A DNA stretch of 39,288 bases from Enterococcus columbae DSM 7374 = ATCC 51263 (GTDB taxonomy: Bacteria > Bacillota > Bacilli > Lactobacillales > Enterococcaceae), in the NCBI RefSeq assembly GCF_000406925.1, contig NZ_KE136348.1, positions 180,977-220,264 of the forward strand, read 5' to 3'. Below the pieces are notes generated by a model, which saw nothing but the letters and a program-made list of their open reading frames with translations, was not told the DNA's origin and made no database searches. Shown piece after piece: positions 24,541 through 32,536 of the stretch. The translations under genes and the position numbers were made by a program. The stretch's first letter is position 1; each line of letters starts with the position of its first letter.

Positions 24541-26535
24541 TTACTTAGTTTTTTCAGCTGTTTCTATTTTTTTTGCTTCCCAATTTTTCAACGCTTTTTG
24601 ATATTGTTTAGTAGTAACAGCCTTATCTTGAAGCTTCATACCTTTAAATTTGAATCCAGCATTTGTCGATGCCATACCAGTTAAACTAAACTGTCTAGTA
24701 AATGGCACTTCTTTGCTAACTTGTGGTTTTGCTTGACCAGCCTGAATTGGAATTTGCAAAGCGTTCGCTGTAAGCCAAGCTTCAGCATCAGCATAGGCTT
24801 CATAGCGTTTATTCACATCATCTGTGGCAGTAATCGCACCTGCCTTATCTAATAAGGCATCATATTCAGATAACTTCAACTCATTCACCACTTGAGCAGA
24901 TGGATTATCTTTAGCTGTATCTGATGGTTGTAAGCCTAAGTTATCTAACTGAGCACCTGAGCGTGAATCATAGATATCCAAGTAAGTTGATGGATCCATG
25001 TAGTCAGGTCCCCAACCAGAAGCCGTAGAAATATCATAGTCTTTATCAGCCGCAGTTGTTGCTTGATAAGAAGCAGCCAAATAAGTGTCTTCGTTTAGTA
25101 ATTGAATATCAATGACTACATTATCTTTACCTAATGTATCTTCAATTGAATGTTTCAATGATTTAGCCTGATTTACTAACACTTCTGATTTTTCATTTTG
25201 TGGCAAGTCTAAGTGAATTGGGAATTGCACTCCTTGACTTTGCAACTCATCTTTAGCTTTTTCAAGTAATGCCTTAGCTTTATCTTTATTATACCAACCT
25301 TCTTGGCTATCAGCTAATTTTACATCACTAAAAGTATCTGGATCTAATTTTGCTAATTTTTCTTGGACTACCTCACCATATGATTTGCCATCGACCGTAA
25401 CAAATTGTGACGGAGTAAGCATATTACGAATCGCTTGCGATGCCCCAGTTTTGCCAGAACTTTGTGCAATGTAATCTGCTTTATTTAATGCAAATTCTAA
25501 AGCTAAGCGGAAATTCTTATTCATAATTGCTTTATGCGTGCTATCTTTTTCAGCATCAGTTTTCTTAGAGGTAGCACTATAAGCTTTACGATCAAAGTTA
25601 AAAGTCATATTAAATGTTGATCCATCTGGTTGAGTAAAATTAATCGCATCCCCATATTTCTTCTCTACATCCTTGTAGCCACCTGAGTTAGGGAAAACAC
25701 GACCCATAGAATAATTTCCTTGATCGAATTCCTTAAATAATGAATCAGGATTACTTCCATCATAGTAGGTCAACTTAATGTTATCGATGTAAACGTGTTT
25801 TTTATCCCAATATGATTCATTCTTTTTATATTCAACAACAGATTTTGCAGTATTATTGGTTAAGATATACGCACCATTATAAAGAATACTATCTGGAGCT
25901 GGCTGTCCGAAATCTTTGCCTTTTGATTTTAAGAATTCTTCATTGACTGGACACATAACACCATAAGTTAACTTAGAGTTCCAGAAGCTTTCTGGACGAG
26001 TTAAGGTATATTGTAAGGTGTAATCATCAATCGCTTTAACTCCAACAGTAGAGAAATCTTTAGTTACCCCTTTAACATAGTCATCTAGCCCTTTAATACT
26101 ATCCTGTACTACATAAAGAGTTTCCGATTTTACATCCACCGCATGCTTTAATCCTGTTACGAAGTCTTGCGCCTTCACCTCTGCATAATCATTACCTTCA
26201 CTATCAACCCATTTCACGCCCTTGCGCAAATGATATGTATAGGTAAGACCATCATCACTAACTTCCCATGATTTTGCTAGCGCAGGCTTTAAGTTCCCAT
26301 ACTGATCATTTTCTAACAATCCATCAATAAAGTTTGTAAAGTGGTCACTATTTGAGCTACGTGATGAAAAAGTATAGTCCAAGCTGTTAATATCTGTCTG
26401 ATAGACATATGAAAAACTTGATCCTCCTTTTCCAGAATCTGAAGCTTTTTTGCTGCCACCAGAACATGCTGCTAACAATACCACACTAGATAGCAACAAG
26501 GATGGAACAACAATTTTTTTCATTTTATTGCTCAT
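24541..26535 (-). CDS. oppA: Oligopeptide-binding lipoprotein OppA (AmiA-type)
   Basis: This 664-residue extracellular lipoprotein captures peptides for the permease. Its signal peptide (KKIVVPSLLLSSVVLLAACSGG) ends in the lipobox LAAC, so Cys-24 is the lipidated residue. The SBP_bac_5 fold follows, with DINSLDYTFSSRSSNSDHFTNFIDGLLEND, KSWEVSDDGLTYTYHLRKGVKW and GWGPDYMDPSTYLDIYDSRSGAQ. Length is close to pneumococcal AmiA (about 659). The ATG follows AGGGGAG by 9 bp. It has its own strong promoter and a terminator-like hairpin behind it, as expected for the abundant binding protein of an opp system. Confidence 0.95.
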   Translation of the reverse strand: MSNKMKKIVVPSLLLSSVVLLAACSGGSKKASDSGKGGSSFSYVYQTDINSLDYTFSSRSSNSDHFTNFIDGLLENDQYGNLKPALAKSWEVSDDGLTYTYHLRKGVKWVDSEGNDYAEVKAQDFVTGLKHAVDVKSETLYVVQDSIKGLDDYVKGVTKDFSTVGVKAIDDYTLQYTLTRPESFWNSKLTYGVMCPVNEEFLKSKGKDFGQPAPDSILYNGAYILTNNTAKSVVEYKKNESYWDKKHVYIDNIKLTYYDGSNPDSLFKEFDQGNYSMGRVFPNSGGYKDVEKKYGDAINFTQPDGSTFNMTFNFDRKAYSATSKKTDAEKDSTHKAIMNKNFRLALEFALNKADYIAQSSGKTGASQAIRNMLTPSQFVTVDGKSYGEVVQEKLAKLDPDTFSDVKLADSQEGWYNKDKAKALLEKAKDELQSQGVQFPIHLDLPQNEKSEVLVNQAKSLKHSIEDTLGKDNVVIDIQLLNEDTYLAASYQATTAADKDYDISTASGWGPDYMDPSTYLDIYDSRSGAQLDNLGLQPSDTAKDNPSAQVVNELKLSEYDALLDKAGAITATDDVNKRYEAYADAEAWLTANALQIPIQAGQAKPQVSKEVPFTRQFSLTGMASTNAGFKFKGMKLQDKAVTTKQYQKALKNWEAKKIETAEKTK

Positions 26536-26609
26536 GTTGCATTCTCCCCTCTCACTTAATTCATAAAAATCTCATACAAAGTACAAAATTATTAAGAAAA
26601 GTTAAAAAG

Positions 26610-26638
26610 ATTATAATTTTTAATCACACAAAAGTCAA
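26610..26638 (-). promoter_or_regulatory. Promoter of oppA
   Basis: TTGACT and TATAAT are separated by exactly 17 bp on the leftward strand, about 75 bp before the oppA start. Confidence 0.9.
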
Positions 26639-26653
26639 TACAATTTCTTGTAT
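26638..26653. promoter_or_regulatory. Inverted repeat at the oppA -35 element
   Basis: ATACAA-TTTC-TTGTAT is a perfect 6-bp inverted repeat that touches the -35 hexamer on its upstream side. It is placed like an operator; I do not recognise the regulator. Further upstream, ATAAACGTTTAT (26688-26699) is a perfect palindrome and TTGGTAGCGCTTAAT (26772-26786) resembles a catabolite response element with one mismatch to WTGNNANCGNWNNCW. Confidence 0.5.
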
Positions 26654-27050
26654 TCCGTTATAAAAGTTAGTTTACATATATTTAAAAATAAACGTTTATG
26701 AATTATTTCACATTATATAATTATTATTTTATTATTCCGTTTACTCACTAAGACTTATAATAATAAACCATTTGGTAGCGCTTAATAAAAATAAATTTTT
26801 TATTTTTTTCTACCTTTACATATTCTTTTGTCTATTTTTTATCTAATAATAAAAATTAGTTTTCAAAGGATGAAAACTTCACCTAAAAAATTTCCCACAT
26901 CTCCATTCTAACTCATATTTGCTGAGAACCTTAGTTATATACAAATAATTTTCTTGTCATTTATCATTTAAAATTTTTAAATGTTTCACAGCATTATGAA
27001 ACATTTTTAATCACTTGTGAACCTTGATACATAAAGTTTTCTTAAATTTT
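26654..27050. other. Long AT-rich gap between oppA and nrdD
   Basis: No gene is seen here. Apart from the cre-like site and palindrome upstream of oppA, the only clear structure is a perfect 10-bp inverted repeat AAATGTTTCA / TGAAACATTT (26979-27006, 8-bp spacer). It could be an operator for nrdD or for oppA; no factor is assigned. Confidence 0.5.
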
Positions 27051-27054
27051 CACA

Positions 27055-27111
27055 ATACTATATATTGTGTTTTAGTATGGTTTTTTAGTTATAAAGCACA
27101 ATATCTTGATT
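27055..27111 (+). promoter_or_regulatory. Two NrdR-like boxes upstream of nrdDG
   Basis: ATACTATATATTGTGT (27055-27070) matches the NrdR consensus ACACWATATATWGTGT at 15 of 16 positions. GCACAATATCTTGATT (27096-27111) matches at 12 of 16. The spacing is 41 bp, about four helical turns. NrdR represses ribonucleotide reductase genes when dATP is high. Confidence 0.75.
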
Positions 27112-27138
27112 GCTAATCTTAGTGTTTTAGATTATGAT
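27110..27138 (+). promoter_or_regulatory. Promoter of nrdDG
   Basis: TTGCTA and TATGAT are separated by 17 bp, 34 bp before the nrdD start. The -35 overlaps the end of the second NrdR-like box, as expected for repression. Confidence 0.75.
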
Positions 27139-27171
27139 GGAGAAGGTAAAAAAACAGAGGAGTTGGTTTAA

Positions 27172-29367
27172 ATGATGAACATCAAAGCGCCAGATAATAA
27201 GCTTTCTAGCCAACAAGCGCACTTAAAACAAATGAAAGTCATTAAGCGTGACGGTCGTTTAGTTGAATTTGATGATCAAAAAATATACGATGCTTTAATT
27301 AAAGCCAAACAACATATTTCAGGAAAGCTTTCACCACTTGATTATGAACATTTGTTAGAAATTGTACAATTAATCGATCGTGAAATTGCGAATCGTTTTG
27401 CTAAAAATGTTAAAATTTACGAAATTCAAAACATCGTTGAACATACCCTGCTAGAGAAAAACCAATATGATTTAGCCGAAGAATATATTTCGTATCGAAC
27501 CAAGCGTGATTTTGCTCGTAGCCGTTCTACCGATATCAACTTCACAATTGGTAAGCTAATAAATAAAGATCAAACCGTGGTCAATGAAAACGCCAATAAA
27601 GATAGTGATGTTTTCAATACGCAACGTGATTTAACCGCAGGGATTGTCGGTAAGTCAATCGGCTTAAAAATGCTCCCTCCTCATGTAGCAAATGCTCATC
27701 AAAAAGGAGATATTCACTATCACGATTTAGACTATCATCCTTATGCACCGATGACAAATTGTTGTTTAATCGACTTTAAGGGCATGTTAAATGATGGATT
27801 TAAAATCGGCAATGCTGATGTAGAATCGCCTAAATCCATTCAAACTGCCACCGCACAAATTTCGCAGATTATCGCCAATGTTGCTTCTAGTCAATATGGT
27901 GGTTGTTCAGCTGATCGTGTGGATGAATTATTAGCCCCTTTTGCCAAGCTAAACTATGAAAAGCATTTAAAGGATGCAAAACAATGGATTGACGGTAATG
28001 AAAAACAAGCCGATTTCGCTCGTCAAAAAACCCAAAAGGATATCTATGACGCGATGCAAAGCCTAGAATATGAAATCAATACCTTGTTTACCTCTAATGG
28101 TCAAACCCCTTTCACCTCATTAGGTTTTGGCCTTGGTGTCAATTGGTTTGAACGCGAAATTCAAAAAGCCATTTTACAAATTAGAATCAATGGACTCGGT
28201 CGTGAAAGACGAACTGCAATCTTTCCAAAATTGATTTTTACAATTAAACGAGGGGTAAATGCAGCACCAACTGATCCGAACTACGACATTAAACAGCTTG
28301 CCTTGGAATGTGCTACTAAGCGCATGTATCCAGATATTTTAAACTACGATAAAATTGTGGAATTAACTGGTAGCTTTAAAGTGCCAATGGGCTGCCGCTC
28401 CTTCTTACAAGGCTGGAAAGATGAAAATGGTCAAGAGGTCAATGTTGGCCGGATGAATTTAGGGGTGGTTACCTTAAATTTACCGCGTATCGCCCTAGAA
28501 GCAGAAGGCAATCAAGATAAATTTTGGAGTATTTTAGAAGAACGCTTGAAGATTGTTAAAGATGCTTTGGTTTATCGAGTAGAACGTTGTAAACAGGCTA
28601 GTCCTCAAAACGCGCCAATTCTTTATATGTATGGTGCTTTTGGCCAGCGATTAAATCGTGATGATGAGGTAGACAGCCTATTTAGAAATAAACGGGCGAC
28701 TGTTTCTTTAGGGTATATCGGTTTATATGAAGTCGCTAGTGCCTTTTATGGTGGCGCTTGGGAAGATGACCCAGAGGCCAAAGATTTTACCTTAGCCATC
28801 GTTAAAACATTAAAAGCGCATGCTGATCAATGGGGCGATGAATACGGCTATCATTTCAGTGTCTACTCTACACCATCTGAAAGCTTAACCGATCGTTTCT
28901 GTCGCTTGGATACAGAGAAATTTGGGATTGTTGAAAATATTACTGACAAGGAATATTATACGAACAGTTTCCACTACGATGTACGCAAAAATCCAACGCC
29001 ATTTGAAAAGCTTGACTTTGAAAAAGATTATCCAAAATACTGTTCAGGTGGATTCATTCACTATTGCGAATATCCAGTATTACAGCAAAACCCTAAAGCC
29101 TTAGAAGCTGTTTGGGATTATTCCTATGACAAAGTAGGCTACCTAGGTACGAATACGCCGATTGATCACTGCTATGTTTGTGGCTTTGAAGGTGATTTCA
29201 CCCCTACCGAACGTGGCTTTGAGTGTCCAAATTGCCATAATCACGATCCTAAAACCTGCGATGTCGTGAAACGTACCTGTGGTTATTTAGGTAATCCACA
29301 AGCACGACCAATGGTAAACGGTAGACATAAAGAAATTTCTGCTCGCGTTAAACATATGAAAGCTTAA
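27172..29367 (+). CDS. nrdD: Anaerobic ribonucleoside-triphosphate reductase
   Basis: This 731-residue class III enzyme reduces ribonucleoside triphosphates to deoxy forms without oxygen. The N-terminal ATP-cone (about residues 20-115, VIKRDGRLVEFDDQKIYDAL) senses ATP/dATP. The catalytic barrel includes DIHYHDLDYHPYAPMTNCCLID and the active-site cysteine regions. A zinc knuckle (CYVCGFEG and CPNCHNH) precedes the glycyl-radical segment RTCGYLGNPQARP near the C-terminus, where the Gly becomes the radical. The ATG follows GAGGAG by 9 bp. nrdG follows after a hairpin. Class III reductase implies anaerobic or facultative growth. Confidence 0.97.
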   Translation: MMNIKAPDNKLSSQQAHLKQMKVIKRDGRLVEFDDQKIYDALIKAKQHISGKLSPLDYEHLLEIVQLIDREIANRFAKNVKIYEIQNIVEHTLLEKNQYDLAEEYISYRTKRDFARSRSTDINFTIGKLINKDQTVVNENANKDSDVFNTQRDLTAGIVGKSIGLKMLPPHVANAHQKGDIHYHDLDYHPYAPMTNCCLIDFKGMLNDGFKIGNADVESPKSIQTATAQISQIIANVASSQYGGCSADRVDELLAPFAKLNYEKHLKDAKQWIDGNEKQADFARQKTQKDIYDAMQSLEYEINTLFTSNGQTPFTSLGFGLGVNWFEREIQKAILQIRINGLGRERRTAIFPKLIFTIKRGVNAAPTDPNYDIKQLALECATKRMYPDILNYDKIVELTGSFKVPMGCRSFLQGWKDENGQEVNVGRMNLGVVTLNLPRIALEAEGNQDKFWSILEERLKIVKDALVYRVERCKQASPQNAPILYMYGAFGQRLNRDDEVDSLFRNKRATVSLGYIGLYEVASAFYGGAWEDDPEAKDFTLAIVKTLKAHADQWGDEYGYHFSVYSTPSESLTDRFCRLDTEKFGIVENITDKEYYTNSFHYDVRKNPTPFEKLDFEKDYPKYCSGGFIHYCEYPVLQQNPKALEAVWDYSYDKVGYLGTNTPIDHCYVCGFEGDFTPTERGFECPNCHNHDPKTCDVVKRTCGYLGNPQARPMVNGRHKEISARVKHMKA

Positions 29368-29371
29368 AAAT

Positions 29372-29396
29372 AAAGCCTAGAATATTTCTAGGCTTT
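29372..29396 (+). terminator. Hairpin between nrdD and nrdG
   Basis: AAAGCCTAGAA and TTCTAGGCTTT form a perfect 11-bp stem with a 3-nt loop, followed by CATTTATC. The T-run is weak, so it is probably a partial terminator that lowers nrdG relative to nrdD. Confidence 0.7.
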
Positions 29397-29451
29397 CATT
29401 TATCTCAAAAATCCTTGAGTAGATTGAATGATTATAGAAAGAAGGAAAAAT

Positions 29452-30054
29452 ATGCGGAATCCAAAAGCGCAAGAGTGGAAAGCCGAAGAACTTTCTAAAA
29501 ATTATATTGCTGACTATAAACCATTTAATTTCGTTGATGGCGAAGGTGTGCGGAATAGTTTATATGTAAGTGGCTGTCTATTCGCTTGTGAAGGCTGTTT
29601 TAATCAAGCTGTACAAAATTTTCACTATGGTACACCTTATACAACTGAATTAGAAGATACGATTATTGAAGATTTAAAACATGACTATGTCCAAGGCTTA
29701 ACCTTATTGGGCGGCGAACCTTTTTTAAATACGCCAGTCTGCCTCCAATTAGTTAAACGCGTCCGCCAAACCTTTGGCCATAGCAAAGACATCTGGTGTT
29801 GGAGTGGGTATACCTTTGAAGAACTACTCCAAGAAACACCCGATAAATTGGCGCTTTTAGCACAAATTGATATTTTAGTCGATGGTCGCTTTGAATTAAG
29901 CAAACGCAATCTAAATTTACAATTTCGCGGAAGTAGCAACCAAAGAATTATCGATGTCGCTAAATCTCTCAAACAAAAACAGGCAATTATCTGGGAAAAA
30001 TGTATCGATGCAAATCAAAGCTATGAGCAAATCAAGCGACAGCCAATGATCTAA
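29452..30054 (+). CDS. nrdG: Anaerobic ribonucleotide reductase activating enzyme
   Basis: The 200-residue radical-SAM activase uses a [4Fe-4S] cluster and S-adenosylmethionine to place the glycyl radical on NrdD. The cluster cysteines are in VSGCLFACEGCFNQ (CxxxCxxC) near residues 41-54. FVDGEGVRNSLYVSGC, TLLGGEPFLN and DILVDGRFE are further family marks. The ATG at 29452 follows AAGAAGGAAAAAT; an earlier in-frame start at 29428 has no ribosome site. It lies 84 bp after nrdD and ends at a bidirectional terminator shared with dinB. Confidence 0.95.
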   Translation: MRNPKAQEWKAEELSKNYIADYKPFNFVDGEGVRNSLYVSGCLFACEGCFNQAVQNFHYGTPYTTELEDTIIEDLKHDYVQGLTLLGGEPFLNTPVCLQLVKRVRQTFGHSKDIWCWSGYTFEELLQETPDKLALLAQIDILVDGRFELSKRNLNLQFRGSSNQRIIDVAKSLKQKQAIIWEKCIDANQSYEQIKRQPMI

Positions 30055-30063
30055 TGGCAAACA

Positions 30064-30119
30064 AAAAAACACACCGCTAAGTCAACTACTCCACCCAGTG
30101 ACTTAGTGCTGTGTTTTTT
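30064..30119. terminator. Bidirectional terminator between nrdG and dinB
   Basis: AAAAAACACA and TGTGTTTTTT outer arms plus CTAAGTCA/TGACTTAG inside form a long stem with T-runs on both strands. It overlaps the last codons of dinB. Confidence 0.9.
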
Positions 30120-31230
30120 CGTTTGGCCATAGTGGCAACACAATTGGCTCAAAATTACGATTTTCAAGATTAGTCAAAGTAATCCCTAACAAGCGAATCC
30201 CTTCACCAGCTTGAAAAAGCTCTTCAAACATTAAACTAGCTAAGGAAAAAATCGTCTCCTTTTGATAAAAAGGATGCTCTAAGGTGGTCCGCTTAGTGAT
30301 GGTCGTATAATCCTGATAACGTAGCTTTAATACTACGGTTTGGCCATGCTTTTGCAATCGTTCCGCATTACGCTCCACACTAGCAGCTAATTGTCTTAGC
30401 TGCGAAAGCGCTTGTTCTTCAGTCGTTAAAACTTCCGCAAAGGTATGCTCTTTACCAATCGACTTGCGTTCTCGATGCACTTGAACCGGTGAAAGATGAA
30501 TCCCTCTTACCTTACGATATAGAGAATAGCCCATCTTACCAAAATGATGAATCAAATCCATTTCTGAACATTGATATAAATCATCGCCGGTAAAAATACC
30601 TAATTCATGCATTTTAGGAATTGTCTTTTTACCTACTCCATGAAATTTTTCAATTGGCAGCCTTCTTAAAAAAGCAACCGCCTCATCTGGCGTAATCACC
30701 GTCATGCCACAGGGCTTTTGATAATCAGAGGCTAATTTCGCTAAAAATTTATTATAGCTAACGCCAGCTGAACAAGTCAGATGTAACTCACGCCAAATAG
30801 CTTCTTGAATTAATCGTGCCACCTTCATCGCACTTTTAGCATGGAGCTTATTTTCGGTCACATCAAGATAGGCCTCATCAATGGACACAGGCTCAATAAC
30901 ATCCGTATATCGCAAAAAAATCGCTCGAATTTGTTGAGAAATGGCTCGATATTTTTGATAATCGCCCGGAATAAATTTAGCTTGTGGGCATAATTCATAA
31001 GCCTTTTTGGCACTCATCGCCGAGTGAATGCCATATTGTCTTGCGATATAATTAGCCGTCGTCACCACTCCACGTCCTTTGGTATCTTTGGGATGACGAG
31101 CAATCACCAACGGATACTTCGCCAATTCTGGATTATCACGTTCTTCTACTGAGGCGAAAAAAGCATCCATGTCGATATGGATAATCTTGCGACTAGTATC
31201 ATTTTTTAAAGGAAATCGTAAATGCGTCAA
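30103..31230 (-). CDS. dinB: DNA polymerase IV
   Basis: This Y-family translesion polymerase has about 375 residues. The metal-binding acidic residues are in IIHIDMDAFFASVEERD near residues 16-32 and in PVSIDEAYLDVT. The Y-family fingers (GVVTTANYIARQYGIHSAMSAKKA) and helix-hairpin-helix (FHGVGKKTIPKMHELGI) are present, then the little-finger domain. The start is probably the TTG at 31230, 8 bp after GGGAG; a GTG at 31239 overlaps that ribosome site. A TTGAAT-17-TATAAT promoter with a LexA-like box in its spacer lies immediately upstream, so damage induction is expected. Confidence 0.95.
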   Translation of the reverse strand: MTHLRFPLKNDTSRKIIHIDMDAFFASVEERDNPELAKYPLVIARHPKDTKGRGVVTTANYIARQYGIHSAMSAKKAYELCPQAKFIPGDYQKYRAISQQIRAIFLRYTDVIEPVSIDEAYLDVTENKLHAKSAMKVARLIQEAIWRELHLTCSAGVSYNKFLAKLASDYQKPCGMTVITPDEAVAFLRRLPIEKFHGVGKKTIPKMHELGIFTGDDLYQCSEMDLIHHFGKMGYSLYRKVRGIHLSPVQVHRERKSIGKEHTFAEVLTTEEQALSQLRQLAASVERNAERLQKHGQTVVLKLRYQDYTTITKRTTLEHPFYQKETIFSLASLMFEELFQAGEGIRLLGITLTNLENRNFEPIVLPLWPNEKTQH

Positions 31231-31253
31231 CTGAACCACTCCCTTCAGCCCCC

Positions 31254-31282
31254 ATTATACAAGAACATATATTCGTATTCAA
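31254..31282 (-). promoter_or_regulatory. dinB promoter with LexA (SOS) box
   Basis: TTGAAT and TATAAT are separated by 17 bp on the leftward strand. The spacer holds CGAATATATGTTCT (31275-31262), which fits the Firmicutes SOS box CGAACRNRYGTTYG at 12 of 14 positions. LexA bound there would block the promoter. Confidence 0.85.
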
Positions 31283-31286
31283 GATT

Positions 31287-31496
31287 TTAATCCTCGGTCT
31301 TTTGGTAGCTGATTAAATCACCCGGTTGACAATCTAACGCTTGGCAAAGCTTTTCTAATGTAGAAAAACGAATCGCCTTGGCCTTACCACTTTTTAAAAT
31401 GGACAGATTCGCAATAGTAATATCTACCGACTCAGAAAGCTGCGTTAAAGTCATCTGCCGTTTTTTCAAATATGTGTCTAAATGGATTTCTATCAT
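31287..31496 (-). CDS. XRE-family helix-turn-helix regulator (YozG-like)
   Basis: This 69-residue protein is a single Cro/CI helix-turn-helix domain: RQMTLTQLSESVDITIANLSILKSGKAKAIRFSTLEKLCQALDCQPGDLI. The segment ANLSILKSGKAKAIRFSTLEKLC is typical of the small YozG-like regulators that pair with DUF2975 membrane proteins. The ATG directly abuts the DUF2975 stop, with GGTGAT about 4 bp upstream, so translation is coupled. It probably represses its own promoter; three 21-bp-spaced repeats there are good operator candidates. Its stop is just upstream of the dinB promoter. Confidence 0.9.
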   Translation of the reverse strand: MIEIHLDTYLKKRQMTLTQLSESVDITIANLSILKSGKAKAIRFSTLEKLCQALDCQPGDLISYQKTED

Positions 31497-31958
31497 TTAA
31501 ATCACCATCGCTAGTTCATTTTGTAATTGCAGCGCTTGTTGATATAACTTCGTAAAGCTTAGACAAATGAACATAACACTCATTAATAATAGACATAGCC
31601 CGAGCCCTAATAGCATCACTCCCGGTGCATCACTTAAATCTGCCCAGCGATAAAACATCGGTAACGTACCTAAACTAAGGACGAAAATTACTACACTGCC
31701 TTTCGTTACTCGATGAAAATAGCGGCATACGCGATTTTGAAAAGTCGCCAACGGGCACTTACGCCAAATACGCACGCTCTCAAAGGCTAAATAACTAACA
31801 ATGAAACTAGCTAAGGTTAAACAAGCCAAGGTTAACGCGTTTTGCCATATAAAGGTTGAACGCTCACTAGTAAACAGCTGAACAGCAAATAAATAGCTGA
31901 TTAACCAAAAGAAGGCGCTAATACTAATCGTTAATAGTAAAAGTAGATATTTTTTCAT
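31497..31958 (-). CDS. DUF2975 family membrane protein
   Basis: The product of about 153 residues has four membrane helices, near residues 4-25, 38-58, 80-100 and 112-135, with short charged loops, as in the DUF2975 family. Function is unknown; such proteins are regularly paired with a small XRE regulator, which they may sequester or sense for. The ATG at 31958 follows AAAGGA by 8 bp; ATGs at 31967 and 31964 are less well spaced. It is the first gene of a two-gene unit with the XRE regulator, and its promoter region contains the repeats at 31999-32055. Confidence 0.88.
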   Translation of the reverse strand: MKKYLLLLLTISISAFFWLISYLFAVQLFTSERSTFIWQNALTLACLTLASFIVSYLAFESVRIWRKCPLATFQNRVCRYFHRVTKGSVVIFVLSLGTLPMFYRWADLSDAPGVMLLGLGLCLLLMSVMFICLSFTKLYQQALQLQNELAMVI

Positions 31959-31983
31959 TTTCATCATCCTTTCTTTGCTTACT

Positions 31984-32011
31984 ATCATAACTTATTTTTA
32001 TCGAAAATCAA
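31984..32011 (-). promoter_or_regulatory. Promoter of the DUF2975-XRE unit
   Basis: TTGATT and TATGAT are separated by 16 bp on the leftward strand. The promoter-proximal TTTCGATA repeat lies in the spacer. Confidence 0.7.
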
Positions 32012-32055
32012 TAAAAAATTATCGAAAAACAATAAATTTTTATCGAAATTCAAAA
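31999..32055. repeat. Three direct repeats, exactly 21 bp apart, at the DUF2975-XRE promoter
   Basis: TATCGAAA starts at 31999, 32020 and 32041, each followed by an AT-rich tail (close to ATCAATAAAAAAT). The 21-bp period equals two helical turns, so three protein copies would sit on one face of the DNA. The first repeat is in the promoter spacer. This is the natural binding site for the XRE regulator. Confidence 0.8.
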
Positions 32056-32112
32056 AAACTCTCCTAGGAGTAAACAAACAATGACTTTTGTTTGATACGT
32101 CCTAAGAGAGTT
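32052..32112 (-). terminator. Terminator of amtB-glnK
   Basis: AACTCTCCTAGGA and TCCTAAGAGAGTT form a 13-bp stem with one mismatch, with a second inner stem AAACAAA/TTTGTTT. The leftward strand continues with seven T. Confidence 0.85.
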
Positions 32113-32169
32113 GCTGATTATTTATCCAAGCTTAATTAAAAAGGCAATTAGCTCACTCATCATTTATAC

Positions 32170-32511
32170 TTAGATTGCTTCTTTGCCTCTTTCACGTGTA
32201 CGAATACGAATCACTTCTTCCACTGGTGAAACAAAAATTTTACCATCACCGACTTCACCGGTGCTACAAATCAATAAAATACGGTCAATCACACTTTCTA
32301 AATCTTTTTCTTCAACAACGAAGCTAACTTTGACTTTAGGCAGTAAACTAGTAATTACCGCCTTACCACGCACATATTCTTTCATCCCTTTTTGATTGCC
32401 ATAACCTAAAACCTGGGTTACTGTCATCCCTGAGATTTCAAAATCGCGATTAATTTCGGCTTTTAAATCTTCTAATTTTTCTAAACGAATTACGGCTTCA
32501 ATTTTTTTCAT
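32170..32511 (-). CDS. glnK: P-II family nitrogen regulatory protein
   Basis: This 113-residue trimeric signal protein senses 2-oxoglutarate and ATP/ADP and controls the ammonium channel. It begins MKKIEAVIRLEKLEDLKAEI. The T-loop region is GYGNQKGMKEYVRGKAV near residues 37-53, and the ATP-site segment is STGEVGDGKIFVSPVEEVIRIRTRERG, close to the PII C-terminal signature. It lies 25 bp after amtB, the usual pairing, and is expected to block AmtB under nitrogen excess. The gene ends before a large terminator. Confidence 0.95.
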   Translation of the reverse strand: MKKIEAVIRLEKLEDLKAEINRDFEISGMTVTQVLGYGNQKGMKEYVRGKAVITSLLPKVKVSFVVEEKDLESVIDRILLICSTGEVGDGKIFVSPVEEVIRIRTRERGKEAI

Positions 32512-32536
32512 GGTATCATCCTCGCTTTAACCTAAA

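Noticed and set aside
31287-31958. Toxin-antitoxin pair
   Set aside because: The XRE protein next to a small protein suggested this, but the partner is a four-helix DUF2975 membrane protein, a known regulator-linked family, not a toxin family.
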